Origin: Branchiostoma floridae
Lineage: Eukaryota; Chordata; Leptocardii; Amphioxiformes; Branchiostomatidae
Direction of reading: 5' to 3'
Assembly (NCBI RefSeq): GCF_000003815.2
Contig: NC_049985.1
Coordinates: 2,113,645 to 2,177,644, forward strand
DNA: 64,000 bases
The translations under genes and the position numbers were made by a program. Positions 1 to 12,505 of the stretch are shown here, piece by piece; position 1 is the first letter of the stretch, and each line of letters opens with the position of its first letter. Below the pieces are notes generated by a model. The model searched no databases and had not been told where the DNA came from. It saw nothing but the letters and a program-made list of their open reading frames with translations.

Positions 1-88
1 TAGCAACATTGTGTTACAATGTTAGACATTGAGCTCGTGATCTTGTACCTATGTAAATGTCACTACAAGTACACGTCATGTTCAATTG

Positions 89-302
89 CTGTAAGTGATA
101 AAGTTTGTGGGGATTTAATTTCGTGTTGGTGGGAAAATGGAGTATTCATGGTGGTTTTGAGCTCGTGATAGTGCCATAATAATGTACTATAGCCACATCC
201 TGTAAGGGAAAAATGTTTGCGGTGGTTTTGAGTTCGAGGTGAAGTGGCCTTGCGAAAACTGCGAACATAAAACCACTGCGAACATTTCCGCATTAACAGT
301 AA
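89..302 (-). mobile_element. MITE-like element, 'ccaccgcaaac' family
   Basis: AT-rich element with alternating stretches such as gtttgcggtggttttga and cgggaaaa-like blocks. The same family is recognisable at 17802-18020, 41184-41390 and 41762-41891, where the ends read tactgtaaatgcag and its complement. This copy lies in the opposite orientation, and its ends (ctgtaag / taacagta) are degraded. No coding capacity. The family assignment comes from comparing copies inside this window only. Confidence 0.5.
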
Positions 303-552
303 TGTATGTACTTCACATGGCCCTGGGCATATCCCCCATGGAGCCTAGCTCATACGTGTGTATCGTGTGTTTCGTGTTTGTTGTGAAAGGATGTGGGATT
401 GCCAAGTCAGCCATGATTGAAATGTTGTCGCCCCAAATGGCACGACCCCAATGGCTTACGCTAAGTGGTAATGACGAACACATTAGAACATCAGTCGGTC
501 CCAAGGTCGTAGAGGTCGTTGTAAATTATCACGTATTTTACAGACTGTCAAA

Positions 553-1312
553 TTCTAAAGACAGGAAATCCCATTTCTGTTGTCTGCAAAATTATGGGTT
601 GTCAGAATTTCCGTTTGTAATTTTTCGCAATTCCCTGCAAAAATGGAAGATTTGGGATGAAATTTGGTGGCGTTGCTGATAGGATCTAGCTCTAGATGTT
701 CTAAAGACAGGAAATCCCTTTAATTTTTCTGTTATCTGCAAAATTATAGGTTGTCAGAATTTCCGTTTGTATTTTAACGCAATTCCCTGTAAAAATGGAA
801 GATTTGGGACGAAAATTGGTTGTGTTGCTGAAAGGATCTAGCTCTAGATTGTATTTTTAGGATGTTCTAAAGAAAGGAAATCCCTTTTCTGTTGTCGGCA
901 AAATTATAGGTTGTCAGAATTTCTGTTTGTAATTTAACGCAATTCCCTGCAAAAATGGAAGATTTGGGACAAAAGTTGGTGGCGTTGCTGAAAGGATCTA
1001 GCTCTAGATTGTTAAGGATGTTCTAAAGACAGGAAATCCCGTTTCTGTTGTCTGCAAAATTATGGGTTGTCAGAATTTCCATTTGCAATTTAACACAATT
1101 TCCTGCAAAAATGGAAGATTTGGGATGAAATTTGGTTATGTTGCTGAAAGGATCTAGCTCTAGATTGTTAAGGATGTTCTAAAGACAGGAAATCCCTTTT
1201 CTGTTGTCCGCAAAATTATAGGTTGTGAGAATTTCTGTTTGTAATTTTACGCAACGCCCTGCAAAAATGCAAGATTGGGGATAAAAATTGGTAGTGTTGC
1301 TGAAAGGATCCA
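553..1312. repeat. Tandem satellite, about 156-bp unit, 5 copies
   Basis: Five copies begin with ttctaaagacaggaaatcc at 553, 699, 865, 1021 and 1177, so the period is 146-166 bp. Each copy contains the blocks caaaattatgggttgtcag, caaaaatggaagatttggga and gaaaggatctagctctaga. The open frame that crosses the first copy is a by-product of the repeat. Confidence 0.85.
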
Positions 1313-3167
1313 GATACACATGTAATTATAGAGATTGTTGACCTGAATGTCTACTAACTCGTCATAAATGCATGCGAGCTCAGCAAAAGAGTTGTTTCAT
1401 TAAAGCAGGACCCTGTAACTGCTACAGTTGAGCTTTGGGTGTCATATATAGAGTAGAAAATCTTTTTACTAATTTTGAGGCAAACTTCGGGTTTATGAAA
1501 AAGTTTGTAGCTACATGTAGTTAGAAAATAATAAATCCCTTATTGCTTTACTTGTTTGAAATTTAGAAATAAGCTAAAGAATTTCAGCTTCAAGTTTTTG
1601 TGACATTTTTCTTTATGTTGTGTACGCACATTTTTTCTTTGCATCTAGATCCTTAGGATAAGTGCACAGGGCACCAGTACTGCAACACCTATATATATAT
1701 TTTCTCAAAAATGAATTTCGAGCCCCGACATGTACAATGTAGTTAATGAGATATTCCTACAGTCAGACCAGACTTTTATGGGGTCTGTCCACAGCCACTA
1801 TTCCTTACATTGCCTACAGCATATAAGAACACACGCTGCTATCAATAAGGGTTACGCGGGTCAAACAATTGCCTCTCCAAATCAGACCGCCATCTTTTTA
1901 TTGGTCTGCTGGATTTGATTGCCCCAGTTTTGGGCACTGCTGGCTGACATGTGAATATATTCATGACTGTCTTATCTGGCAGGAATAATAGACCACCAAA
2001 ATACTGTAAATGGGTAAATCTTCATGGAGGTTTTATTACTTTTGGGGAGCATTTGCGAAACTGCCAGGCAGGGTTTTACTTTTAATGTAACGTTTACAAA
2101 AAAAAACCTTTACAAAAAAACTTGGCTTGAAGTTTGCAGCTTAGAGAAAAAGATACACCATGGAAAAGTGGACAGAAAAGTACCAAAAACATTCTCCTTT
2201 TTACAGTGAATTCTGCCCTTGGATTAATTTTGGTCATCTTTTGTCCTGGAAGTACATAAACTGATGTTGAGAAATAGAAGGGGCTAGACACTGGGGAAAT
2301 CAAGTCCACTGCAATTGAAAGAAAGTACAATGTACCGGGTACATTGAAATTCATGGAATGCAAGGAAAATGCTATTTTTTTTGTAAAATATTTGCTAAAA
2401 CTTCAAAGCTGATAAGAACCAAAAATACAATCAAGTACATGTACATTGTGTATGGCTTCATCATTGATATTTATGTAAAACATTTATTATGTGCTGTTAG
2501 AATTATAGCCTTATTTGAAATCAAATGCTGACAGTGTGCCACAATAATTGATAAGTAAAATATATTACACACTAGGAATTGATTGACTCAGTTTTAGACT
2601 TTGATCAGCATCCCTTTATCAAATTCTCATCAAGTGAACAGAAATTGAGTTCTAACTTATTACAAACTCAGTTAATGAGATCTCCAGCTGGAGACAAATC
2701 TACATGACATCGTAGTTTTTAGTCATACCTGGGCCACGGTAACATTCGATACAGGTATTTTGAACCGGATTATCATGTAACTTATATAGACCTTGGAATT
2801 GTATTGCACGGGCTTCCATTAGATAATTTAGAAATGCGAGATTTGGATGTTGAAATTGCTGTTAGCCTGTTACAATTTTTCGTTTGAGGACACCAAATTT
2901 TCTCAACTTTTGGCTCATTTTGCATCGAAACGTGTTTTCTCAGGTATGGCCTACCGGTACATGTACCGACTGCAAGGCGAAGTCACTCTCCCCACATGGC
3001 CATTGCTCCATAAATTATGCCTGGTGCTTAATGCTATTGACAGTTTTATGTCTGGCAGAGTCTGGAGCCGGCCGCCTGTGGTTTCTGCTATGATGATACT
3101 GTCTGCTTTACGAGCAATCCTGACAATATTGTTATTTATGGCCCTCAGGTTGGCGCCATTCTAACTA
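1313..3167. other. AT-rich stretch with no recognised gene
   Basis: No convincing coding exon or RNA gene seen. A fragment near 1711-1725 (atttcgagcccc) resembles one end of the inverted-repeat element at 3168-3591. The KIDINS220 exon(s) expected before the first ankyrin repeat were looked for here and not found. Confidence 0.5.
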
Positions 3168-3591
3168 CAGGGCTCGAAATACTGGGTGCATAAAATTATG
3201 CATTTTTTGTGTGCACCTAATATTTGACTTTAGGTGCACTGGTGCACTGGTGACCAGTAGATACTTGTAGGGTCATGCACAGAAACCTACCATTTTAGTT
3301 TTTACAAGTAATTAAAGTATACAGCAAATTTTTGACATTCACAAATGCAATTTTTGTTATAGTATGTCTATAATATTGTTCATTTTGTATCTTGTTCTAT
3401 TATGAAGGTTAGCTATAGAATTAAGAGAGATAGTAATGATAGAATTTTAGATTTGGTTTTGCTGGCATTCTCACTTATCTATCTTATGCTGTGCACCCAA
3501 TTTTTTTCTTTCTGTGTACCCATTACTACCTAAATCTTTAGGTTATTTGTCCCAGTACACCTTTTCCCCCTGAAATGAATTTCAAGCCCTG
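3168..3591. mobile_element. Inverted-repeat element, CAGGGCTCGAAAT family
   Basis: Begins cagggctcgaaat and ends with the imperfect complement atttcaagccctg. The inside has repeated gtgcac motifs (tgtgcacc, ggtgcactggtgcac) and no coding frame. Two better copies occur at 18403-18729 and 22756-23525. The conserved ends and lack of coding capacity suggest a non-autonomous DNA transposon. Confidence 0.65.
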
Positions 3592-4877
3592 AAGCACTGA
3601 GATAGGCCAAAGCGGGGAGGTTTGGGTTTTTATATTGGAGATGCTTGCCTGGATAATGTTGGGATTTCTCCCTTTATTTAATGGGTGGTTACCCGGCAGT
3701 ACCGAAGCAATATCTCTTGATCAGGAGATCGCTGAAGTTTGGGGGTTTGGCTGTTGGGTGATTGAGAGGATTTCAAACCGTATTGCTGGCGCCAGATATC
3801 ATTGACGATTAATGGACACTAACATGGTGTCTGATTGTCTTGTAATCACAGACTGAGTCTTTTTATACTGGGTCAGTGTATTCAAAAAGCAAGCAATATG
3901 AAAGTAGACGCTAGGAAAATTTTTTAAATACTATATACATGTATAGAGTCAGCGGGGAATAAAAGACGATAAACTGGATAGTAAGTGTGTGAGTCAAACA
4001 TACCCAAGACGATTACTCAGGACGGATAGAAAAGCTCAGGATCCAGGCCTATATGGACAGGTGGTCACTATAGACAGGATTCTGATGCTTGTGTCTTTTG
4101 GAAAAATTATCCAAGTGACCACCAATTGCAAGAAGTGGTCACATTTGCCAGGTGGTCCTTACATGTATGTAGAGGTGGTCACTTATACAGGTTTGACTGT
4201 AATGATAACTAGATTTTTTTTCATCTCAATGGTATCTGTGCATTATACATGAATTTTCTGTCATACCAGGCACAGGTTGCCATTTTTTCCTGCCAAGCAT
4301 GTAAAAAAAGAGATTTGAAAGCTTTAATCCTACTGAAGAAAGATTAGTGGTCCAGAGTGTCCAGCCAAATGAGGGACCATTACGGTTTAATCCTGTGTGT
4401 CCTGAAATATCCATGATCTCTGCGCAGTGGAGGTGAAATATCGATCGTGTTCTCGGTAAATTGCCGTGCGGGAAGTGTGCCACATTAACGCCAGCCTGAC
4501 ATGGTTTGACTCACTCTGGGAGTAGGATGAATGCAAAGGAAATGCCATAAATGGGACCTCCATCTGTCTTTCAAATTTGTAGTTTGTATTGTTACCAAAT
4601 AATATGGAAGGCCTAGGTTTATTGGTACTGCAAAAAGTACTGAGATCTTTGTATGGTCTTCTACATATATTAATTTGATGCTAACTATCTATGCTAGGAT
4701 TACGATCACAGATTAGAGATTTGGCTTAAAAAATCTAAAACAACTCACAAAAAAGCAGCTGCAAGAAGACTACAAATAGTACAATACAAGCTTGGAATTA
4801 TGAATCACCCACTGCACATTTTGAGCTGTACTCAGTAATACAATCATACGACAAGTCGTGGAAAGGAGGATTTATTA
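3592..4877. other. Non-coding stretch with 'ggtggtcac' repeat
   Basis: Between 4050 and 4200 the sequence alternates aggtggtcact and agtgaccacc, ending in acaggtttgactgt. This looks like a member of the family seen at 8897-9183 and, more degraded, near 54070-54180 and 57130-57290. Nothing else recognised. Confidence 0.45.
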
Positions 4878-5352
4878 TTAACAAGCACTTTACATCCCTT
4901 TTATTACCATTTAATCCTTTATAGTTTATAAATATTGCAGTTCAGTTTAGTGCTGAATATTACAGTACAAAGTCATCAGGTACATGTACAATGTAATCAT
5001 GTGAAAAACTGTTATCTAGATCATGCAAGTCAACTATAATCTTCAATAGTCCTAGCACTTGTATTTTCATGCATGTCATTAGAACAAGTGATCGCAGCTT
5101 GAGCTTTGGAGAGGTGATTTTGTTAGGCAGGTATATTAACGTTACGAGCACTTAACATCCCTTTTATTGCCGTCTATTCCTTCATAGTTTATAAATATTG
5201 CAAAACAAGTAATCATGACTGTGAAAAACCGTTCCCATCCAAGATGCAGGTCAAAGATGACATTGTTTTTAACATGGTTTCATGTTTTTCAATAGTCCTA
5301 GCAAGCACTTGTATTTTCATGCATGTCATTATAACATGTGATCGCAGCTTGA
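4878..5352. repeat. Two-copy tandem duplication, about 268-bp period
   Basis: The blocks acatcccttttatt, agtttataaatattgca and tgatcgcagcttgagc each occur twice, near 4891 and 5156, 4925 and 5187, and 5088 and 5340. Non-coding. Confidence 0.75.
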
Positions 5353-6000
5353 GCACGTACATGTATGAGGGTGCAGAAGACGATTGCTGCATTTAGCAGC
5401 CTGATTTCCCTGTGATTGACAGCTCAATTGGACCACGAGGAACACGCTCAATCAGTGTTGGAGTCCGCCATGAATTATTGAGCAGGAGAATTAATGTCTC
5501 TTGGCAATTCATGCCACGCAAGATGAACAGGAATATATAATACCCTGGCCTGCTTTTCTCAGAGATTTTAGATTCTGATAATCTGTGCTTTTTCTTGTAA
5601 AAAAAGGGTTGCAAAGATGGGTTGTATTTAGTGCACCACAAGTTATCTATGTGTTAGTTGTAGAGGACATGGACCATCTTCAAGCTGGTAGAATCTTGGT
5701 CTTTGCTCTTGCTGTGTCTCATGTGATGTATTCTACCAGTCACTGCCCAATCTCGTCTTAAACTCAATAATACTTATTAATAGTCTTTAGCTGGTATGTT
5801 TGGTGTTTTTGTTCCTTTTTATATATGAATACTTTTCTTTCCCCAAAACTGCCCGGCTGGGCCCGGTTTGGAAATATGGCCCTAGCATACCTGAGATTGC
5901 CAAGTTTGTAGTCAGTATCCTCACAAACCATCCTGGGAATAAATCCTGTGCCTGTCGTGCAGGCTGACACTGCCTACAGGCCTAATGGTGTTGACATGCT

Positions 6001-6540
6001 CTACCTACCGCAGCGATGGTGTGACAGACAAGGTGACACAGCAGGAGATACAGACCTGTCTCAACATACGCATGAAATGTATTCTTGACACCAGCCTGTG
6101 ACAAATTTTACACACCTGTGACACATGTACAGTCTAAACACCTGTTTCAAACACAATCAAAACACCTGTCTGCGACACATTGTAAACTCATGTATGAAAT
6201 GTATTCCACACGCCTACTGTAGCGATACTGTGACAGACAAGGTGACACAGCAGGAGATACAGACAGATATGTGTCTTAGCACCTGTATGACAGGCATTCT
6301 AAACACCTGTCTGTAACACATACTTAACACCTGTCTATGACACATATCAATCACCTGAGACATATTCTAAACACCTGCTTCAAACACATTCCAAACACTT
6401 GTCTGTGACACATTGTAACGCCTGTCTGGAGTACATTCCCTTTAAGACCTGTTTGAAATACAATTTGAACATCTGTCTGAAAAGCACTTTAAACACCTGA
6501 ATGAATCGCCCTTTCTTAATGCCTGCCTGAGGCACAATAT
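6001..6540. repeat. Degenerate minisatellite (aacacctgtctg unit)
   Basis: About twenty loosely spaced copies of an aacacctgtctgtgacacat-like unit of 20-30 bp. A larger block, gtgacagacaaggtgacaca, occurs at about 6021 and 6230, so there is also an approximately 210-bp duplication. Open frames here are incidental. Confidence 0.75.
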
Positions 6541-6909
6541 AAACCTTTGTCTCAAAAGGGTTCTAAAACTTGATTGTGATGTATTCATAGAATCAGTTAT
6601 CCACAATATAACGGAAGACTGTCTGTGACAAAGGATAGAGTTAAAGAATATATGGAGAGATTCATGAGCTATAATAATACTTCAGGATACCAGGCTCGGG
6701 TGGTCACTTGTTGTACAGGTATGGTGTCTGACACTGAAATGCCCTTAAGACAAGGGTATTTCAAGGAAAGTACCTGAGAATGCTTGAAGGAAACATATTT
6801 ATATTCCTCCCATGTCCTCCATGTGCTTTGGAGACTTTTGCCTCCCGTGATTGAAAATCAATGATGATGAAGGCCCATAATTGCCCGTGGAGTCTCTCCA
6901 GCGACTGTT

Positions 6910-7224
6910 ATCAAGGCCAAGTTGTCATGTTCGATTTCCTCCCTTGGTGAACTACGTCTTATTAGACGGCAACTGGATTCTGTTTTACATGTTGCTTTGG
7001 TGGACTCAATGTCAAGAGATCAAGTGAAAATGGATAATAAAGAACTTGTACATCCAATCATTATCAAGGCCAAGTTGTCCTGTTCGATTTTCTCGGCTAG
7101 GTGAACTAAGTCTTATTAGATAGCAACTGGGTTCTGCTGTACATGTACTATGATGTAGAGAAGGTGGACTCAATGACGATTGTCAAGAGATCAAGTGAAA
7201 ATGGATAATAAAGGACTTGTACAT
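6910..7224. repeat. Two-copy tandem duplication, 152-bp period
   Basis: tatcaaggccaagttgtc occurs at 6910 and 7062. Both copies continue through cttattaga and atcaagtgaaaatggataat with scattered differences. Non-coding. Confidence 0.8.
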
Positions 7225-7394
7225 GATTATGTCTTGCCTGTAAAGTAGTAGTAGTAGTAGGCATCCATCCATCTCTAAAGATGATGGTAGCACTCTGGAT
7301 TAAGGCGCTTTGCAAGCTTTTAAACCAATGGGATTAAAAAGAAAAACTTGAATTGTGCCTTGAAACAGTGTATAATTATATTTTATTTGTATAC

Positions 7395-7421
7395 AATAAT
7401 AATAATAATAATAATAATAAT
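7395..7421. repeat. (AAT)n microsatellite
   Basis: Nine uninterrupted aat/taa triplets. Confidence 0.95.
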
Positions 7422-8772
7422 CATGTGGTGTATTTTGCCAGCCAGTAGGTACCCCAAGTATGAGTAATGAGGCTGTTTAACGTGGTCGAGGCACAGTACA
7501 TGTATGTCATGGTTTAGGGTTTATAATCAGACAAAATAGGCCATTAATGATCCCGATCAAAGACCCAGTCAACAGAAACTTCAATCGAGATCTCTTCTGC
7601 CATATCATGATGATAATGATGATGATAATGATGATGCTGATTGTTTCTAATATTGCAAACTCTGCACTGACAAAGCTGGTACATGTATATTTTTGAAGGA
7701 GAATACAAAGTAGCTTATAAAATTGTCTCATCTGTCTTGTAGTAAATCCTCAGACTAGACCTAGAGCTCTTTCTGCCAATCCCCCTGCTCAACCACCTCT
7801 CTCATTCCAGCATTGCTCTCTTAGTCTTAGTCTTATAGGTGTATCTTAGATCCTACAGACTTTACCAGTAATATTCCCCATTGGCCATGACAGACTTATC
7901 TGCACTGTGCATCTTCAATCGTTTTCCATTTATCATAACCCACTGTTTTGACAGGTTTTGTTGCACCCGTATAGACATTTTCCACTTGTGAGGATGAAAA
8001 CAACCTTTACTCTAAACGTTTGCACGTAATAGGGAACCTTAATAACGACTTAGTCTCCTTGGAAACCTGGCAAAACATGTCAAGTCCAATAAAAGTGTTA
8101 GTTCGCAGGCTCTTCTTCTTATGCAGGAAGGAAAGGCTTGGCAGCAGTTAGTTATCTCTTGTATTCATCGGGTTCTGCTTTACGTCAAACATGTACATTT
8201 GACACTGACAGTCCTGTCAACAGAGGGAGATAGACTTGTTTTACTGGTAATGATTGAATACATTGCATGGGGGAAGGCCACTCAGACTGAACTTGATTAT
8301 GAAATACTTTCCAAGCAGAGGTTAGGCTGGTACTAAGTAGTTGGATTAGCAGACAGAAAGAAAACTTGACAAGAAAGAAGTCCCCACAAAAATTCATAAA
8401 GCACCATCAAAAACAAGCCAGAGCCTAATTCTGCTTGGAGAATTCTGAATGAAAAGTTTTTACTATTCAGGCAATTATCAAATGTTTTTTGTCTGACTTA
8501 CACCGTGCTAAAATTGAACAGCAACAAGCAGACTTGAATGTGATTAAACTCCACTTGACTAGCAAAATTCATTCAACATTGACATAATGTTCTAGCCTGA
8601 TGTATTGTTTGCCAAATACAGTATGGAAAAACAATTCATACTTTTCAGACAGCATCTGTTGTCTTTTGTCAGTCTAGGAGTCATAAAACCAGTTGCTAGA
8701 GTAGCTTAAGTATTGTGTATATTATCACCTGGATGTGTAACCTTCATTGACATACTTTTCCATATTGTGCAG
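7422..8772. other. Non-coding stretch upstream of first visible KIDINS220 exon
   Basis: Contains a short (gat)n run near 7609-7635. I looked for an exon encoding the segment that normally precedes the first ankyrin repeat and found none that is convincing. The upstream exon may be outside the window or too short and diverged to recognise by eye. Confidence 0.4.
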
Positions 8773-8871
8773 AATGGCCAGACAGCGCTGATGCTGGCTG
8801 CAGAACACGGACAGCTGGAGATGGTGCAGGAGCTCATCACCAGGGGGGCAGACGTACATGTGGAGGATGAG
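8773..8871 (+). CDS. KIDINS220: KIDINS220 exon 1 (visible): ankyrin repeat 1
   Basis: 99 bp in phase 0, coding one complete 33-residue ankyrin repeat (NGQTALMLAAEHGQ at its start, RGADVHVEDE at its end). The acceptor is tgtgcag and the donor gag|gtacat. It matches the first ankyrin repeat of vertebrate KIDINS220, including the acidic ending. It lies 12.6 kb from the next exon. A MITE-like element sits only about 25 bp beyond the donor. The upstream partner exon was not found. Confidence 0.88.
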
Positions 8872-8896
8872 GTACATTTGTTTTTTATTTACAAAA

Positions 8897-9183
8897 TACA
8901 GTTCAACCTGTTCCTGCAACCACCTGGCGCAGGCAACCACCTGCCGTCAGATGACACATTGAAACCCAACAACTACTTTTTGCAGTCCCAAAAATTCACC
9001 CCCAAAAATGAAAATAATACAAAAAGCCTGTTTCTTTCTTCTCCTTCTAACCAAGATTACCATACCATGCATCAATCATTCCAGCTAACCAACGAACTTG
9101 TCATGATCAGGAGCAACCACCAGTCCTCAGCACCCATTTTTGCTCAGTCCCTGTAGTGGTTGCTTAGAACAGGTTTGACTGTA
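8897..9183. mobile_element. MITE-like element with ggtttgactgta ends
   Basis: Left end tacagttcaacctgttc and right end gaacaggtttgactgta are imperfect complements. Just inside are gcaaccacctg and gtggttgct. Length 287 bp, no coding capacity. Related sequences are at about 4050-4200 and 57130-57290. Confidence 0.6.
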
Positions 9184-9406
9184 GGTAAACAAATAAGTAT
9201 TACCACTTAACGTGGCAAGTGATGGGAAGTTTTGGCTCTTCACTCTAAATTGAAACTTTCTGATATTACAATTTGTTAAAACCAGTTTGGGTTTAAACTA
9301 CTACTTACAAATACATGAAACTTAGCGATATTGCAAGTTTTTTTGTTGGTATGAGACTATAACCAGTATTTGTTTAAACCACTACTTATTTTGCCTGTGT
9401 GTGGAG

Positions 9407-9430
9407 GGGGGTGTGTGTGTGTGTGTGTGT
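9407..9430. repeat. (GT)n microsatellite
   Basis: Short uninterrupted gt run following a g-rich stretch. Confidence 0.9.
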
Positions 9431-9477
9431 AGACAGCGTAACTTGAGAAGTGATGTAGGGATTGTCATAATATCTGG

Positions 9478-11396
9478 TCATCATCATCATCATCATGGCA
9501 GGGTATTATCACTCTTTTCTCTGAGGAACCCCTCCCTTGAGCTATTCCAGACTCGTCTGCATCTTGCAGTCTGTGGCCTAGGTGTTTCTGTAGGTTGTCT
9601 CTTCACCTGGTGCATGGCCTCCCTTTACGTCTTCTCCATTCTCTGGGAGTCCACTCCGTGACTCGAAGCATCCACCTGTTGTCCTGTAGCCTCGCTACGT
9701 GTCCAGCCCAGCGGTGTTTAGCTGTGTTTACTGCTGTGATGATGTCTGTAACTCCTGTCTGGAGTCGGATCCAGGAGTTTCTTTTTCTGTCACGGAGTGT
9801 GATGCCTAGCATTACCCATTCCATCTTCCTCTGTGCAACTCTGAGCATCTCCATTTGTGTAGTGGTTAGTGCCCATGTCTCACTACCATAGGTCATCACT
9901 GGGAGGATGTACTGGTTAAAAACCTTCCTCTTAAGTCCTATACTCGCCTTCTGGCTTTTCATGATGTTGTCCACTTTTCCAAAAGCTGCCCATCCCAGTG
10001 TGATACGTCTCTTGATCTCTGGCAGGAGACTTCCATCTTCTGACACTTTTCTTCCAAGGTAGATGTAGCTTTTAACCTGCTCTACTCCTTCCCCACTTAT
10101 CACTACTGGAGCTTTGTCTGCATGTTTGTTGTACATCACCTTGGTCTTCCCTAGGTGCATGTCGAGGCCTACTGGCTTGCCTGCATCATAGATGTCTTGT
10201 TACTAGCATTTCTTCCAGTTCTTGTGGTGATGTTGCCACTAGGATAATGTCATCTGCGAATAGGAGATGTGACAGGTATTCACCATCGATGTTTATCCCT
10301 CTTCCCTCCCAGTTAATCTTATTGATGACGGCATCCTGGAGACTGGCTGTGAAGAGTTTAGCAGAGATATTGTCACCTTGCCTTGCTCCTCTTTCCAGTT
10401 TGATCTTATCACTGTCTTTATGGAGTCTTAGGGTGGATGTTGCTCCATGGTATAGATCCCGTATAAGAGTGATGATTTCTGGGTCAACTCCTTGGTGTTC
10501 GAGTGCTGTAAATATCGGCTGGAATTCGATGGAGTCGAACGCCTTTTCATAGTCCACGAATGCAAAGCAGAGTGGAATTTTGTATTCATTGGCCTTTTTC
10601 TGGAGTTGGCTGACAACTTGAATGTGGTCAATGGTGGAGAATTTAGACCTAAATCCAGCTTGTTCCCGTGTTATGTGTTGGTCTAGAGTTTTCATCATTC
10701 TCCGAAGAAGGATTTGCGAAAAGACTTTGTAGATCACTGACAACAGACTGATTGGACGGTAGTTTTTATGTCATTTGTGTCGCCCTTCTTGTGGATGAGA
10801 ACAATAGATGCATTTTTCCAAGCAGTTGGAACTTTCCCCTCCCTCAGGCATTTGTTGAAGATCTGTGTGAACTTGTTTACAAGGGCTTCTCCTCCAGCCT
10901 TCAGGATGCCTGCTGTAATGTTGTCATCCCCTGGGGCTTTGTTCAACTTTAAACGTTGTATAGCAGCTCTTACCTCAGATGGTATGATTGGAGGTGTTTG
11001 TTCTGTAGTTTGTTCATTATTAGTTGTATTTCCTGCGGTGTTAGATGTTTGTCTTGTGCTGTACAGGTTTGCGTAGAATTCCTCACACCTTTTTACCATT
11101 CTGTCAAGGTCGTGGATCAGTGTACCATCTTCTTTCTTGAGAGTCGTCATCTTATTCCTGCCAAGGACTTGTTTCTTTCTGACAGACTTCAGTCCTCTGG
11201 AGGCTTCCAGTGCTTCTAGCTGCTGGTTCTCATTATAGGCTGTAATCTCTCGTGCCATGTTCTTTCTAATAGTCTTGCAGATATCTGGTATGTGTATCCA
11301 AAGAACGACTTCAAGGTCAATTCCATTCATGGGCCCTCTGGAAGATGTTATATAAAGATAAATACTACACAATTTCATTCTACTTTTTTCGATCAA
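9478..11396 (-). mobile_element. RTE-like non-LTR retrotransposon remnant, 5'-truncated and frameshifted
   Basis: Three consecutive minus-strand open frames (11396-10734, 10743-10186, 10160-9603) read as one reverse transcriptase in family order. The first has the [19 protein letters not shown] block and the second has FVDYEKAFDSI, RGARQGDNISAKLF and the catalytic FADDIIL box. The third has YLGRKVSEDGSLLPEIKRRI, a YGSETWAL block and a HRWAGHVAR block. The frame is lost once near 10745-10765 and again near 10190-10205. No endonuclease domain is visible upstream, so the copy is 5'-truncated. The 3' end, at low coordinates, is a (TGA)n tract at 9478-9496, which fits the RTE clade. It is a dead insertion in the first visible KIDINS220 intron, antisense to the host gene. 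The clade call is from remembered family features. Confidence 0.85.
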
Positions 11397-12480
11397 CTGC
11401 TGATATTAATGACTGATGTTAATGACTGACTTTTTAAAATTTGGTGTTTCCATTGCCATAGTTCATTGCCAGTTCCCATAATTACAGAATGAACAACCAA
11501 ATCTAAACCATGTACAAATGTACATGTGTGTATACCTCGGGGTGGGTCCCTAAAAAAACAAGAATACATATTCTACAAAATGTACATCGACATAGTGGTT
11601 ACCCCCCAAATAGCCCCTCCTGGGGCAACTTGGGGGGGGGGGTATGGTTTTGATGACTCTTCTTGAAGTATTGCATGTGTGTTAGAAAACAAGTACTCCT
11701 TTACAATAATATTATGCAGCAGTGGTAACCTCTACCTGGCACATATCGTGTTGGACAAGTTTTAGGGTGACCTTGAACATGTGAGGTCAGATATCAACAC
11801 ATACAACTGTACATATACAACATGTAGCAGCTGATCATGGCAAACACCATGTTCAGCTGCTATATAATGGCATAACACTTGTCTCAATAGGCTTACCGGT
11901 AAGTCTTAACAACATAATAGCGAATCTTGTGAAATTGTTCCCAGAATTTGTCAACATACAGTTTTCCCTAATCACATGATCTGAAGCTTTACCTTCATGA
12001 TTAGAACTTAACCTAACCATTGTATTTGCACAAATGTCACTGCTGACGCAATTGTGTAACTATGGTTAAGATTTAATTGACCCTTCCTCAGGGCATGAAT
12101 TTTCTTAAGTTGAACAGCCAGAATGTGAGATCTCAGTGTGCGAGTGGATCTCAGCTAGAGCACATTTTTCAGAACCATTTCTTTCAAGGTACCATTTCAC
12201 CTTGTCATGCCCAGACTGCGTTTACTTGTTACTTGTTGAAGTTATTTGATTCTGGCTACATTTTGGATGTACAATATCTTAGGGTAATTTTGCAAGGGTT
12301 AACTTAAGTTTGGGGCAATGGAATTCATGGCTATGGGAGGGTGGCTGGCAAGGAAAGACATTTAAACAGCGCTTATTTGTGTGTTTGTTGGAATAAGCAA
12401 GGGCTATTTTGAACCTGGCATCTTTGTACTCTCTCCATTTTTCTTTATTTTCATAGACATTTTGTACCCATCTTCATTTG
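11397..12480. other. Non-coding stretch upstream of the Toll-like receptor
   Basis: No coding exon recognised. It must hold whatever proximal promoter or 5' non-coding exon the Toll-like receptor uses. A candidate splice acceptor (tttgtag at 12477-12483) lies 22 bp before the receptor ATG. No TATA-like box could be assigned with confidence. Confidence 0.4.
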
Positions 12481-12505
12481 TAGGAGGCATCAAGATACAA
12501 GAAAC

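Noticed and set aside
239-679. 146-codon plus-strand frame
   Set aside because: It crosses a MITE-like element and the first satellite unit and has no recognisable domain.
8713-9156. 147-codon frame extending exon 1
   Set aside because: Only the 99 bp between acceptor and donor are ankyrin coding; the rest runs into a MITE-like element.
10247-11219. Several plus-strand open frames
   Set aside because: They are shadows of the minus-strand reverse transcriptase.
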